DNA of 64,000 nt from Calliopum simillimum (GCA_951812925.1 OX638370.1:38691948-38755947); one strand, 5' to 3'; positions 33,212 through 44,602 are shown, counted from the stretch's first letter. Numbers and translations are program-made. The notes: generated by a model from the sequence alone, not told the origin.

Positions 33212-35110
33212 TATCAACTTTATTTACCTGTCCGCTTCACGTGTAATGCCCCTTTTTGCTAATGGCATCGAGTAGCTTTAAGCTTCCTATTTGAACTATA
33301 CTTTAAACCCTTTTAATTCGATCATTACTTTTTTAAATATCATCCATTCAAGTCACGTTATATCAACTCAATACAAATTTGTTGTTGTCCTTTACATGAA
33401 AGTGATAATCCAATTGGAAAAGTTAATAGGTAAGATATACTGAAAAAGATTTAGGCTGTTCGATGCCGTTGGCAAAAGTGAAATTCGCTATTGCTTGGAT
33501 GAGCGCCTTATGCCTCAAAAAATCGTTTTCTGAACTTTAAAGCGAGGAGTTGAAAGCTGTGTTCTGTTGAGCATGAAATAAGTTTATGAGGTCGAAAAAA
33601 ATTAAAAAGTCGATAAAAACTGATAAACTCAAACAAGAAAAAAATTTATATTTTTAAAAATTTTGATAAATCAAACAAATATTGATTAATTCAAAAAGGT
33701 TGAAAAGTCGGGATCATGCAATCTTTAAGGTTCAAAAATGTTGATAGAGTCGTAAAAAGTCAAATAATGTTATTTAAATCGAAAAATGTCGATAAAGGTC
33801 AAGAATATTGAATGTTGATAAAGTTAAACATGAACAAGTATTAGTAGTAGGTTTCAATATTTTATAACAATTTAAAATTTTAGAGAAGTTATAGCATTGA
33901 ACTTACAACCTTTTCAGGAATCTCCTCTCAAAAAGTTGCTAAAAATCTACCGACTTTACATGGTTGACACAATATACAAAGCAAAGAAATATTTTTCAAA
34001 TCATAATGGAAGGAATATCATCGGCTTGTGTGGATTCTTGTTCGGAAAAGACGAGAATATTAAAAAAGCATAGTCTTTTAAAGCAAAGTAAAGATTCATT
34101 ATAAGAAGATCAACGGGCAGGATGACCTATTGCAGCGACCACTCCAGAACTTATACAAAAAATTGGAAATATTTGAAAACGCTTTGCAGATCAAATCTCT
34201 GGTTCATGATATGACTAGAGTCAGATCTGGGAAACGTTCTCGAGTTACAGCTGGCTATATTGAAAGAGTAAAATAAATCTTAATTTCAGAAAAATACGGA
34301 CTGACTGGCACCTCTGATGAAAACAATGAACATGTTATTGTAAGCCATTTAATGCATATATGTGCAAAATATATAAACTTATTATTTAGAAATTGTATTT
34401 TATGATTTTATATCCTATTCATTTCATTTATAATTTTAATTTTTTTTTATTTATTTTATTGTTTAGGTATCATTCAGTTTCACCTGCCACGTGAATCCAA
34501 TTTATATTCATGAAATTTTAAATTGGCCTCATAATGTTTTAGTCATTAAAAGTTTTGCATTATAAATTTAAATGTAAGTATGTATGTGCGTGTGTCTATG
34601 TATTATTGTTGCTGTAGTTGTCTGTTTTTGCTGGCTGCATGTTGTTATAAACTTTTGAGTTGCCGATAATGTAGGCAACATTGCCACCAACAGAACAGCA
34701 CATAAAATTCGCACTGGGATACACACGACACGACGCCGCTATTTTACACAAGATACTACAAATTTAACGCTTTCAGAGTTAATAGTACCTACGGTGATGA
34801 TGGTATATATCTCATATTTTTGATATTGCTGATTAAATATGTATGAATGTGGAAGTTGGATGATCAAATTGTTATTCCATTAAACAGTGCATAATTGGTG
34901 GTTTTTAAAGACTTTAGAGCTTCTGGCCGAAATTTGCTTTGAATCAATGGTTAAAGAACCTCAAATTATAGCTAATATATTGTGGAAGCACATTTAAAAA
35001 ATGGTTATCTCCATCGAAAAAATCAAGAATCGAAAAATTCACAAACAGAAATAAAAGCCATCGCAAAGAATCAATTGAGATGATTCATTCTGACACTTTG
35101 CTACACTAGT
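33212..35110. other. AT-rich intergenic DNA with degenerate A-rich repeats
   Basis: 33595-33840 is a degenerate series of GTCGATAAA/GTTGATAAA-like words between A runs. A region at 34100-34270 has a faint transposase-like look (RSGKRSRVTAGY), but I cannot support it. Nothing else recognised. Confidence 0.4.
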
Positions 35111-35116
35111 TTATAG

Positions 35117-36770
35117 AAGGTTAGGTTAGGTTAGAGTGGCGGTTTAGCGAAGCAAGCTGAAACCCTAAGTAGCACTAAAAGTGCCATTTTAATACCACAA
35201 AAATGATCTAACGATATCTATATCCAGTTAGTTCTATTAAGGTAATTGAGCAGCGAGCCAATTTCAATGTTGGCGATTTCGCTGAGTGTATTGAAGAAAG
35301 CCTTTCCTAGTGATTTAAGTCTAGCTCTAGCCAGAGCTGGGCAGTCACAGAGAAAATGTTCAAGAGATTCTTGCTCGTTTGCATCTAAGCAACTTCGACA
35401 AAGGAGTTGAAAGGGATGCCTAGTTTTTCAGCATGCTTGCCGATGGTCCAGTGTCCAGTGCAAACTGCTGTAAGTCTTGCTATATTAATACGGTTATTAG
35501 CTAGTCAATAAGTAGTTCTTGAACTGTTATATGAAGGCCAGATTGACCTTGATATCCTACATGTAGTCAATGCCTTCCAATTAGTATTCGCCTCGGTTAA
35601 GTAGTATGAGAATATCCGCTTTTTTACTAGACCTAGCGGGGTATGAACTCGCACCGCGCTTGTGACATTCAGGGAGGAGCCGTTCCTTGCCAGTTCATCA
35701 GCTTTTTCGTTGCCTTCGATGTCCCTATGGCCTGGGACCCAAACGAGCGCAAGATCAAGCCGACGCCCTAGTCTGACTAATTTTTCCTTGCAATCCCTTA
35801 CTAATTTAGATTTTATTATTGTTGAAATGAGTGCTTTGATGGCAGCCTGACTATCCGAGAGGATTGCCACCTTTTCGGAAAAGGTATTGATATTCTCTAA
35901 AGATAGGCAGGCTTCGAGGATGGCAAAAACTTCTGCCTGAAAAACGCTGGCTGAATCAGGCAAGCGAAATGAGTGGGATAATTTCAGCTCTTTTGAGAAC
36001 ACTCCTGCACCTACACTAGGCATGCGCTTATTTTACGATTTTCTGATTTTCGTTCATGCCGCCCCCTGAAATCCTTCTAATGGTCATAAAAACAAATACT
36101 ATGAACTTTCACGGCGATCGGATAACGATAACCCGGCCCGCAAGAGAGGTCAAGGTCAAGTTAAGGTTTCAGGCAAAAAATAATGAAAATTTTTTTTAAA
36201 CTTAATTAAATTAGTCAAAGCATAACTTTATCTTATAGCAAATTGAAATACCTTTCCAAAAAGCTATAATTGTTTAAAATCGGGTAATAAATACGAATTC
36301 TATGAATTTTTCTTTTACGGCATTAGCAAAATTGCCGCAAAATACCATATGTAGTAGTATAGCATTTTGCGGCAATTTTGCTAATGTCGATAAAAGAAAA
36401 ATTCATAGAATTCGTATTTATTACCCGATTTTAAACAATTATAACTTGTTGGAAAGGTATTTCAATTTGCTATAAGATAAAATTATGCTTTGACTAATTT
36501 AATTAAGTTTAAAAAAAATTTTCATCATTTTTTGCCTGAAACCTCAACTTGACCTTGACCTCTCTTGCGGGCCGTGTTATCGTTATCCGATCGCCGTGAA
36601 ACTTCATAGTATTTGTTTTTATGACCATTAGAAGGATTTCAGGGGGCGGCATGAACGAAAATCAGAAAATCGTAAAATAAGCGCATGCCTAACCTACACC
36701 ACACTCCATCTTGGAGCCATCGGTGTATATGGTGGTTTCAAAGTTTGGGTTATAGAAGAGTATGTGCTTA
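35117..36770 (-). pseudogene. RNase H-type LINE relic with a hairpin element inserted
   Basis: Minus strand: YTDGSKMECGVG (about 36735-36700), then the 675-bp insertion, then GAGVFSKELK, FQAEVFAILEA, ILSDSQAAIKAL, LVWVPGHRDIEGNEKADELA (36023-35505 frame). These hold all RNase H acidic residues (Asp, Glu, Asp, Asp). A degenerate C-terminal region follows with TGHWTIGKHAEKLGIPF (about 35455-35400), then an untranslated tail ending in repeats of AACCT (about 35117-35135), a common LINE 3' end. The upstream RT is missing. Without the insertion the RNase H frame would be nearly continuous, so this copy is relatively young. Confidence 0.85.
36017..36691. mobile_element. 675-bp near-perfect hairpin MITE with 8-bp target duplication
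   Basis: Both ends read TAGGCATGCGCTTATTTTAC. Complementarity runs almost without break to a small loop near 36345-36360, so the arms are about 330 bp. The direct duplication ACCTACAC flanks it (36009-36016 and 36692-36699). It lies in the RNase H coding region: removing the element and one duplicate restores the expected Gly-Val-Gly-Ala-Gly-Val. An 8-bp duplication suits hAT-, P- or Merlin-type transposases; the TIR start does not decide. No open frame of note. Confidence 0.9.
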
Positions 36771-36850
36771 TTTCCACAGAAAAATAAACTGCGAACAAAA
36801 AAAAGTAAATCCCCATATCCCTAAAATTATTTAACTTATGAGATTTGGTA

Positions 36851-38012
36851 CATATGAAGCAAAACCGCCAAGCGTACCAGCTGAAAATTTTTTTGTCTCC
36901 GATTTCGCTCAAATTTGGCAATATGGTAGATCCGGAGTGCAAGAACAATAATCTGGGAGAATTTTGTCCTAGTACCATTTATTGTTTCAATACAGGGTGT
37001 TAAAGTTGGCGTTTTTAGTCATTTTCATAAAAAGGATGTTTTTTCAAAAATGTATAGCTTACACCAAAGTTTGTAAATTGATATATGTGAGTAACTGGCC
37101 CAATACATTTTTAAGTGTTCTTTTTACAAAAAAATATTAATATGTGAAAAAAATTATTTTCACCAAAATTTTTAAAACTTAAAAATACTTTTGAATTTTT
37201 TTTAAAAAAAGCATAACGGGATTCGGTCGCTAGATGATAGTTTTTGGCTTTTGAACGCCTGCGGCAGGCAAAACTCTTTGTTTACTCAAGAGAAAGGCAT
37301 CTTACGAAAAAAGTGTTCAAGGCATAAAATGCTTAGAATCGTCCAAGAAATAGGTCTGAAATTCATTTTTTCTTTGAATAATTTTTTCAAAAAAATTTTT
37401 AAAAATTATTCGAAAAAAAAAAGCTCAAAATAATTCCAAAAAAATTCATAGGTATTTCTTGAACGACTATTAACATTTTATACCTAGTACACTTTTTTCG
37501 TAAGATGCCTTCCTCTTGAGTAAACAAAGAGTTTTTTCCTGCCGCGGATATTCAAAAGCCAAAAACTCGCATCTTGCTTCCGAATTTCATCTTGAGTCAC
37601 ACATCATTTTAAAGCTTATAAATTATGCTTTAATTTAAAGTACTTATAAAAAAAAATCAAGGGGTGTTTTTTATAAAAAAAATTCAAAAGTATTTTTAAG
37701 TTTTCAAATTTTTGGTGAAAAGTAATTGTTTTCACCAAGAAATATTTTTTTTGTATAAAGAACACTTTAAAATTAATCGGAGCACTTACACAGATATATC
37801 GATTTACAAAATTTGATGTAAGCTATAAATTTTTGAAAAAACACCCTCTTCATGAAAATGACTAAAAACACCATCTTCAACACCCTGTATTTTAACAAAA
37901 AAATGGTACTAGGACCAAATCCTTCCGGATTATTGTTTTTGCGCACCGGATCTACAATATTGCCTACAATCTACAATTTGAGCGAAATCGGAGACAAAAA
38001 AAATTTCAGTTG
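36851..38012. mobile_element. Foldback-like long inverted-repeat element, right end truncated
   Basis: Left end CATATGAAGCAAAACCGCCA, then the family words for about 500 bp. The right arm (about 37430-38012) is the complement up to GACAAAAAAAATTTCAG and then breaks off. The 94-codon minus frame at 36694-36978 and the plus frame at 37852-38133 run through the arms and contain matching peptides because the arms are complementary; they are not genes. Centre near 37390-37430. Confidence 0.78.
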
Positions 38013-38765
38013 TAAAATGCACCAAGACAAAATATATGAACTGGGAAAAATGGGGATATCACGCCCCCCAAAAATTATTGCATCATATTTGAATACAAAT
38101 TTTGTAAGTGGGGTGCAAAGCTCCATCATTTAATTTTTCTTTTTTTATGATATTAACCAGGCCGAAGATTAGGCGCAGATATGGTGTATATATGGCTTAA
38201 ATGTATTTAGTGGCTTAGTCGTGATGCGATGACAAAGAAACACACAAAAACACTAACTTTTTTGTTGTTTTTTGTATGGGGGTACCAAACCCCCTTCTCT
38301 GATCTCCTTAATATTAAATGTAAAGCAATCGGAACACTAAAAAACATATGGTGTGAATATGGTGTCAAAATGTTAAGTGGCTTAGGCGGTAAGCGATGAC
38401 AAATATCCGCACCAAGGATTTTATATAGTAAGATTTGTCTGAAGTGCCTTTGGGGTGGAAAATGTAACACGTAAATAAAATAGAGGAATGACAAAAAAAA
38501 AAAAAAAAAAAATTTGTATTTTAAATAAAATTTTTAGAAATTTATTAATAAAATGAAAAAAATTGGCCATGTTCTGGTCCGAATGTAATGCATTAGGGGA
38601 CAATTGACCTTTTTTTTGGTTCTGGTTTGTAATGAATAAGGAGACATTGGGTTACGTCCAACGATAAACAATGCAAAACGTTAATAGAAATTGATATATT
38701 ATGGGATCAGAATTTGGAGTTGTCCGTCGCCCTCATGCAGTAGTTTACAAACAAGGTTTGGAATA
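38013..38765. other. AT-rich intergenic DNA, nothing recognised
   Basis: An A tract at about 38491-38509. No gene or element identified. Confidence 0.4.
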
Positions 38766-38769
38766 CTCC

Positions 38770-39059
38770 ATCTTGAGTTCTTCAATAATCTTTAATTTTT
38801 TGCTTTTTTGCACTTAAATGATATATATGCTTGAAGTTAATTGAAAATGAGTTAATTGAGAATAAGTTAATTGAAAAAACAGCTAATTGAAAATAAGCAA
38901 TAGTGCTGTCTGCCAATCAGAAGTCTACGCGTCGTTTATTCGAGTCTCGAAGAATAAATTACGAACTTTGATATTTAAAAATTTACTATAAAAATAACGT
39001 GACTTCTATGAAGGAACACACTTGATCAGTTCGATTTTATCGTAAATAGTAATTGCAAA
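38770..39059 (+). promoter_or_regulatory. 5' regulatory region of the third protease gene
   Basis: Four AATTGAAAATA-type units (about 38835-38895), CCAAT box (38913-38917), ACGCGT (38927-38932), palindrome TTCGAGTCTCGAA (38939-38951; the base before it differs from the first gene), TATAAAAATAA (38987-38997) and TCAGTT (39026-39031). TATA to ATG is 73 bp, exactly as in the gene at 2020. Similarity to that gene begins near 38775. Confidence 0.78.
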
Positions 39060-39836
39060 ATGTTCCGTTTTCTCGTACTCTCAGCCATAGTGGCTTGTGC
39101 CTTTGGCAATAGTATACTGCCAAGATTTGTATCACCTGCCGGTCGTATTGTTGGCGGTCAAAACACCACCATAGAAAAACATCCTTATCAAGTTTTAGTA
39201 AGACGGCCAAACGGCGATCCTTTATGCGGAGGTAGTATTCTAGAGAGTAGGAAGGTACTTACTGCTGCTCATTGCTTTTTATTTGAAAGGGATGGGATTA
39301 CAATTCAATATGGAATTAACAAAACAGGAACAAACGAAAATGTGATATCAGTTACAGAAGTCAAGTGCCACCCCGACTTCCATTCAGACCTTAACGATAA
39401 TAACGATGTTTGTGTTCTTCTACTGGATAAAGATATTCCTTTTAGCGATTCGGCACGACCTATTGAACTTGCAAAAGAAGAACCAAAAGAAGGAGCAAAA
39501 GCTGTCACAACTGGCTGGGGTCACTTAGAAGAAGTTCCCTGGTGGGAAACTGGGACCTACCCAGATATCCTGCAAGAAGTTGAGTTAAAAATTATTGATA
39601 GGGAAGAATGTAAAATTTCTTTAGCCAAAGCAAACAAAAGAGTTGACAACACTATGGTGTGCGCTGGCGTTAACGAGGGCGGTAAGGATGCTTGTCAGGG
39701 TGACTCCGGTGGCCCATTAGTTGTCGATGACAAACTTGTTGGTGTTGTTTCGTGGGGTATTGGATGTGCTCGAGAAGGATTTCCAGGTGTGTATGCCAAT
39801 GTTGCTGGACTACGTGATTGGATCTTGAAACAATAA
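39060..39836 (+). CDS. Secreted trypsin-like serine protease (S1 family)
   Basis: The 258-residue zymogen has signal peptide 1-16 (ending AFG), propeptide to Arg29 and mature start IVGG. Triad: His71 (TAAHC), Asp116 (NNDVCVL), Ser216 (GDSGGP). Asp210, Gly233 and Gly243 give a classical trypsin S1 pocket. Eight mature cysteines include the three standard pairs plus Cys103 and Cys118, which flank the catalytic Asp region and are shared with the minus-strand paralogue but absent in the gene at 2020. N35-T-T is a possible glycosylation site. The single exon, start and leader match the first gene. It lies about 37 kb from its closest-looking neighbour at 2020. A digestive role is likely from the family but not shown. 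Confidence 0.93.
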   Translation: MFRFLVLSAIVACAFGNSILPRFVSPAGRIVGGQNTTIEKHPYQVLVRRPNGDPLCGGSILESRKVLTAAHCFLFERDGITIQYGINKTGTNENVISVTEVKCHPDFHSDLNDNNDVCVLLLDKDIPFSDSARPIELAKEEPKEGAKAVTTGWGHLEEVPWWETGTYPDILQEVELKIIDREECKISLAKANKRVDNTMVCAGVNEGGKDACQGDSGGPLVVDDKLVGVVSWGIGCAREGFPGVYANVAGLRDWILKQ

Positions 39837-40060
39837 AAATATTTAACAATTATGTAAAATACATCAACATATACATATATATATATTTATAAAAAATTAA
39901 ACAATAAATTGTAAATTGACATTAGTGGATACTGGCCAGTACGCTAAATTAAATTTGTTTTTACTTTATACTTGGCAAAAATTAAAATCTTTCGCTCAAA
40001 AATAGAAGAATGACTTAATATTTTTATTTTATTTCTTGAAATAGAAATACACATTTTTGC
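39837..40060 (+). promoter_or_regulatory. 3' flank and poly(A) signal of the third protease gene
   Basis: AATAAA at 39903-39908 is the likely poly(A) signal. Sequence from the stop matches the first gene's 3' flank, apart from about 150-190 bp present only there. Similarity resumes at TTTTTACTTTATACTTGG (about 39959-39976). Confidence 0.65.
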
Positions 40061-40216
40061 TTGTTTCTAAGTATTTTTATGATTGCATATTAAATTGCAT
40101 CCTTAGATGATAGAACTTTACAGCAATGTGCGGCACTAAGTACTTTCTTAGTGCCTAAAATCTGCATCCGTGATCGCCGTCATGACCGAAATTTAATAAT
40201 GATGTTCTCTACGGTC

Positions 40217-40830
40217 CTAATCCTCAACAATACGATTGATAGGTGATATAAAATCCTGGCAGTATTCCATTGCCAAAGGTAAAAAAAGCCCTAAATTATG
40301 TATATCTGCACATATAGTAGCCATCGTTATGAAGCTTGGTGAAAGTGTGACTTTCGGTGTGAACAGGTCTCGGTTCGCCGAGTGAGCACCCGTTGCATTT
40401 TCCATCCATTCCAACATGCCTCGGACACTTATTGGATGATGCTTAATATGAAAAACCGCTTCCGTTACTGAGATATAACTTTCAGGATCATTAACATGGG
40501 TGTTAAGACGTAAGAACAACTGCATCCCGTTGATGTACCTCTTGTAGAACGATAGATACGGGTCTCTGAAGTTGTATGAATGGTTTTTATCGAAATCTGA
40601 TAATTTTTGGTTTCTAACATACTGCTCTGAAGGCGATTGTTTTTTCGCAATATTCCCCATGAAATATTATTTCTTAATGTTATGACTAAAAGGTCTGGCC
40701 AGATAGAAGAGTGTGCCATTGCTGGTTCGGTGGTGATACATTTGAGAAGATGATCAAATAGCGATTTTTCATGCGTAATTGCATTTAAATAAATGGCATT
40801 TTGAAGAGCACAACAACCCGGAGGCTCAAA
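40217..40830 (-). pseudogene. Unrecognised protein-like relic in two frames
   Basis: A minus-strand frame from about 40830 to 40540 reads protein-like sequence (CFEPPGCCALQNAIYLNA, EPAMAHSSIWPDLLVITLRN). After a frameshift near 40600 a 147-codon frame (40660-40217) continues (DPYLSFYKRYINGMQLFL, VRGMLEWMENATGAH, MATICADIHNLGLFLPLAME) to a stop. Balanced composition, amphipathic stretches and lack of low-complexity sequence set it apart from chance frames nearby. I see no RT, transposase, RNase H or protease motif. It could be a decayed host gene, part of an unknown element, or an old copy of a viral structural protein gene (a nucleoprotein-like fold is only a guess). It lies just beyond the third protease gene's 3' flank. 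Confidence 0.5.
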
Positions 40831-41205
40831 ACAGTCTCAAATCTTGCGTTATCATTAGATCTAGGGCCAAGTAAAATGAAAAAAAATCGCTCCCCAGTAC
40901 AAACTTGAACATGGGCCGCCCTAGTTTATACTTCGAATTATCAATTTTAGATATATTAGAAGTATTTTTCAGCCTGCGTAACTGACTTTTTTCGATTGCC
41001 TCTCCCAATATCTTCAAAAATCATTTTATATTAATAAAAATGTTACAAATAAATTTTTGTATAACATTTATACGCATTATTCTCAAGTTTTATGAATTTT
41101 TTGTATTCCTTCCAGAAGCTTCTTAACCTTATGCGATACACCCGATATGATCCTTAAATCTGAGGTGTATCATAAGGTCAGTTAACTTGTGCAGTATTTT
41201 TGATG
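40831..41205. other. AT-rich intergenic DNA, nothing recognised
   Basis: The 63-codon minus frame at 40826-41017 has no motif, though it could be a decayed upstream part of the relic at 40217-40830. Confidence 0.35.
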
Positions 41206-41209
41206 TAAA

Positions 41210-41403
41210 TTTTAGCCTTTTACATCCCCCACATATGGGTAATTTTTACCCTTTTCTTAAGAAGGTACAAAATGCCACCTCAAACAGTGGAATATTGAAT
41301 CGGTACTACAGAAATATTTGCTATAAAATTTTACTACTAGTTTCTGAACATAAAAAAATCGAAATTTTATCCCGATACCCAAGAAATCATTAAAATCAAG
41401 AAG
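41210..41403 (+). repeat. Left arm of an inverted-repeat pair around LINE relics
   Basis: Contains CATATGGGTAATTTTTACC, AATATTTGCTATAAAATTT and CGAAATTTTATCC. The complement of the same block lies at 44396-44602. The arms enclose about 3 kb of LINE debris. Confidence 0.65.
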
Positions 41404-41620
41404 GGTCTTTATTGATAATATTTTCCAAATTTCACCCCACTGTAAAACTCTAAAACTGCATTTTGGATAAAACTCATTGTCACAAGATCATAACAAAGTC
41501 ACACAAGGATCATTTTCCTAGAACACATTAACCCATAATATGCCATTTTTATGTATTATTTTAGCCCATTGTTCTACAATATAATCTAATCTACAATTGG
41601 TTTAAATATTCTACGGAAAA

Positions 41621-43078
41621 TAGTAGTAGTAGTAGTCATTTATTCATTTTTTCATCTAAGAAATACAATATAAAATAATACATAGGAATTTAACTTAACA
41701 TATAGTCGACTAACAAAATATGTATTTATTAAATGAAAAAATAACTGCAATCTATAGCGCACAAGGAGCTAGAGGCGATAGCAGTTTCTTATTATTATTA
41801 AAATAAATTAAATAAATAGATCATTTTTTTTTTTTTATTTTTTTTTTTAAGTTAAGCAAGGATTAAAAATAAAAATAAAATCATAAAATTTAATTAAGGA
41901 TTAAATAAATCTTATATATAAATCAATAAATAATGAATAAAATGAATAAAAAGCAAAAAATGTCCTATCAATGTCCACTTAAGTAAGCTGGGGCTGCAAT
42001 ACTTTTTTAAGTGGAAAATATGCCTGTTCACAGCCAAAAAATATTTCTTAAGTGCATATGTGTGTTCAGCCCAACACATTTTACTATCAAGAAGTAGTCC
42101 GAGATACTTAAACCATTCAACACGTTCAATACGAAAACACTTAGAGGAGCAAGAAACATCTTCAAAATAAGTTTGACCACACGTAGAAGTCCAACAAATC
42201 TCATTACAAAAACTAAGTTTTATACAATTACTGCAATGAAAATGAAATTCACCAAAGTCTTTGCCTATAGCATTAAAGAACATAATTCTCGTTTTATCGC
42301 TAATGACTAACCTATGTACTTTAATTCAATGGCGCAAGATTTCAAGGTCATGATTAATATCCGCAATGAGATTCAGCGGAATGTTACTCGTAAAAGTACA
42401 GGCCATATCATCGGCAAACGCATTTGTACTACTTTTAAGGTTCTGAGAACAAAGGGAATTGATGAAGACCAAAAAAAGAATCGGTCCAAGCACAGAACCC
42501 TGTGGAACGCCCAATGAAATGTGCTAAGAAGAGCTTATATGACCATTTATCTTCACTTTTTGTTGCCTAATATTTAGATAAGAACTGAACCAATTATATT
42601 TATTATGCTTGTTTTTTTCTATAAAGTTCACTATTCTGAATTTCATTGTTTTTTCAAACACCTTAGAGAAAATAGGAAGAAGCGATATTGGTCTATAGTT
42701 GTTAATGTTAGAAAGAACATCTTTCATATGCAAAGGTATTACCTCAGCTATTTTCAACATGTCAGGAAACATTCCTACTTGGACACTTTTGTTGAACAAG
42801 TGACTTAAAACATCAAAGATGTTGTAAGAAACTTCTTTAACAAGATTACTGGAAAAATCATTAAAAGTGGATGAATTTGAATTTTTTAAGGACATAATGA
42901 TTCTGTGTACCTCGAAAGATGAAATTGGCTCAAAGAAAAAACTATTAGATATACATGGCTCATACGAAAGGCAATTACATTGAATATCAACATTAGTGCA
43001 CTCAGCTACAATTTCAGGGCCTATAGAAGAAAAATTTTTATTAAAGCACTTTAGCCCTTTGGTACGGCCACTCCTCAA
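41621..43078 (-). pseudogene. CR1/Jockey-type LINE reverse transcriptase relic
   Basis: Minus strand: KCFNKNFSSIGPEIV, SFEVHRIIMSLKNSNS, FPDMLKIAEVIPLH and NNYRPISLLPIFSKVFEK (43078-42524 frame). It then jumps straight from NKHNKYN to WFSSYLNIRQQKVKING, so RT motif A with its catalytic Asp is deleted. GVPQGSVLGPILFLVFIN and FADDMA follow (42514-42326), then EWFKYLGLLLDSKMCWAEHT and the C-terminal part (42283-41912). An AT-rich tail ends in a short run of ACT repeats (41621-41636). Stops and frameshifts separate the pieces. The clade is inferred from motif style and the microsatellite-type tail. Confidence 0.8.
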
Positions 43079-44395
43079 TTATTCTGAGTGTGTTGATTTG
43101 GTCCAGGCATGAACGGTTTGGCTGGAATCCTGCTTATTGCCTTTAGATAGCCGATTCAAGTTTTTCGTTCACCCTATTTAGAAGCACTTTTGTCAGTAAT
43201 TTTTATGGTACTGAGAGCAAAGCTATTCATCTATAATTTCGGCACTCGCTTGGATCACATTTTTTCGGCAATTTGACCAGCTTGCCATGTAGCCAATTTT
43301 CTAGCAAACGCTTTTTGCTCTAGATTCTGGAAATCAGAGAATGAAGAATCTTAGCTGATCTATACCGGCCGCCTTGTTTTTTTTTTTCATGCATTGGATA
43401 GCTTTCACTATTTCATCGATTGTGTTTGAGTTCGACTACTACTGAGAGTCACTGCGGCAATTGTAGTTGGTGATTCTGATTGCGGGAATGTGGTACTACT
43501 TACGCTTTCCATCTCCTTAGTTGGTCGTCCGGGGATGTTAAGAGATTTCCGTTTTTGTCTTTGATAGGGCGATTCTGTTGGTGTTTTCTGCCAGATAGTC
43601 TGCAGGTGATATCGTAAAGCCGCCTGAGATTTTGAGTATTAGCAGCGCTTTCAGTTTCGCTCGCGAGGTCGTTATACATTCTTCTTGTGTCTTGTCTGCA
43701 CCAACGCCTGACTTATTTCTTGAGAGAGTTAAAGACCTTTTCGTTGTCGTTCTTTGGCGCTCAAGTTTTAGCGTCATCTCTCAGTTTTTTCGCGCTTCTT
43801 CTTTTTTCAACAATACACCACGTTTCTTCGCTCATCCAGTATTTCTTAGTCGAGGGTCTGAACCCAAGTATTTTTCACTGGAGTTTAAGAAAACAGCCTT
43901 AGCGGCACTCCATGATGTTTCATTGCTCCATCACAATCGATCGGGGCTGTTTTAAGTTCTTCAACGAAAGACCTGCGGATCTTGTCGTTCTTTGGCTTAA
44001 GCAGCGGCCCTTTTTACTCTTATGTCCAGAAGACTCCGTCTTCATTTTCTGCTAATGTGGGAAAGCGTACTTCCAACAACAAGACCGGTTGTTTCGCAGG
44101 CGTCAATGAGAAGCACTCTATTGTCGTTTCTCGTACCCAAACCATGCCTTCCATTCACGTGCTCAAGGCTAAGGTTTTCTGAGCCTACTTTGGCACTCAA
44201 ATCACCCATAACATTATGATGTCGCTCTTGTGAGCACTGTTTATTGCTGCAACGAGCTGGCTGTAGAAATCATCTTTGGTTTCTTTCTCTGCCAATTCGG
44301 TGGGCGCGTATGCTAGGAAGATGGTAATATTTCTAGAGGGGGTTCAAAATCTGCATCAAATGAGCCTATCGTTGACAGGTTCCCATATATGCATT
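43073..44395 (-). pseudogene. RTE-like endonuclease-RT LINE relic
   Basis: Minus-strand fragments: NITIFLAYAPTELAEKE and DDFYSQL (about 44320-44245), GRHGLGTRNDNRVLLIDACE (about 44140-44080) and RRSLLDIRVKR (about 44045-44010) are typical of the apurinic-like endonuclease of RTE elements. Degenerate early RT sequence follows at about 43380-43100. That part matches the relic at 18.7-20.1 kb, for example around AATTATTCTGAG and GTGTTGATTTG. It is highly decayed. The CR1/Jockey-type relic joins it at about 43075, either inserted in it or placed there by deletion. Open frames in this region on both strands are fragments or shadows. Confidence 0.7.
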
Positions 44396-44602
44396 GTGAG
44401 AAGTCCTAATTGATTTTAAGGATTTTTTGGGTTTCGGATAAAATTTAGACTTTTTGGTGTTCAGCAACTATTAGTGAAATTTTATAGCAAATATTTCTGT
44501 TGTACATACCGACTTAATATTCCTTTGTTTGAAGAGCCTTTTTTGTACTGTTTTAAGAAAAGTGTAAAAATTACCCATATGGGGGGATGTAGAGGGTTAA
44601 AT
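44396..44602 (-). repeat. Right arm of the inverted-repeat pair
   Basis: Complement of 41210-41403, in the same order. It ends near the GGGGGATGTAGAGGGTTAAA word, the counterpart of the TTACATCCCCC word of the left arm. Confidence 0.65.

Noticed and set aside
34000..34300. Possible transposase N-terminal fragment (RSGKRSRVTAGY)
   Set aside because: One short basic stretch is not enough; flanking frames show no supporting motif and no inverted ends were found.
35117..35135. Telomere-like TTAGG repeats
   Set aside because: Only about three AACCT units, placed exactly at the 3' end of a LINE relic, so they are its tail rather than telomeric DNA.
42605..42808. Plus-strand 67-codon frame
   Set aside because: Shadow of the minus-strand reverse transcriptase relic.
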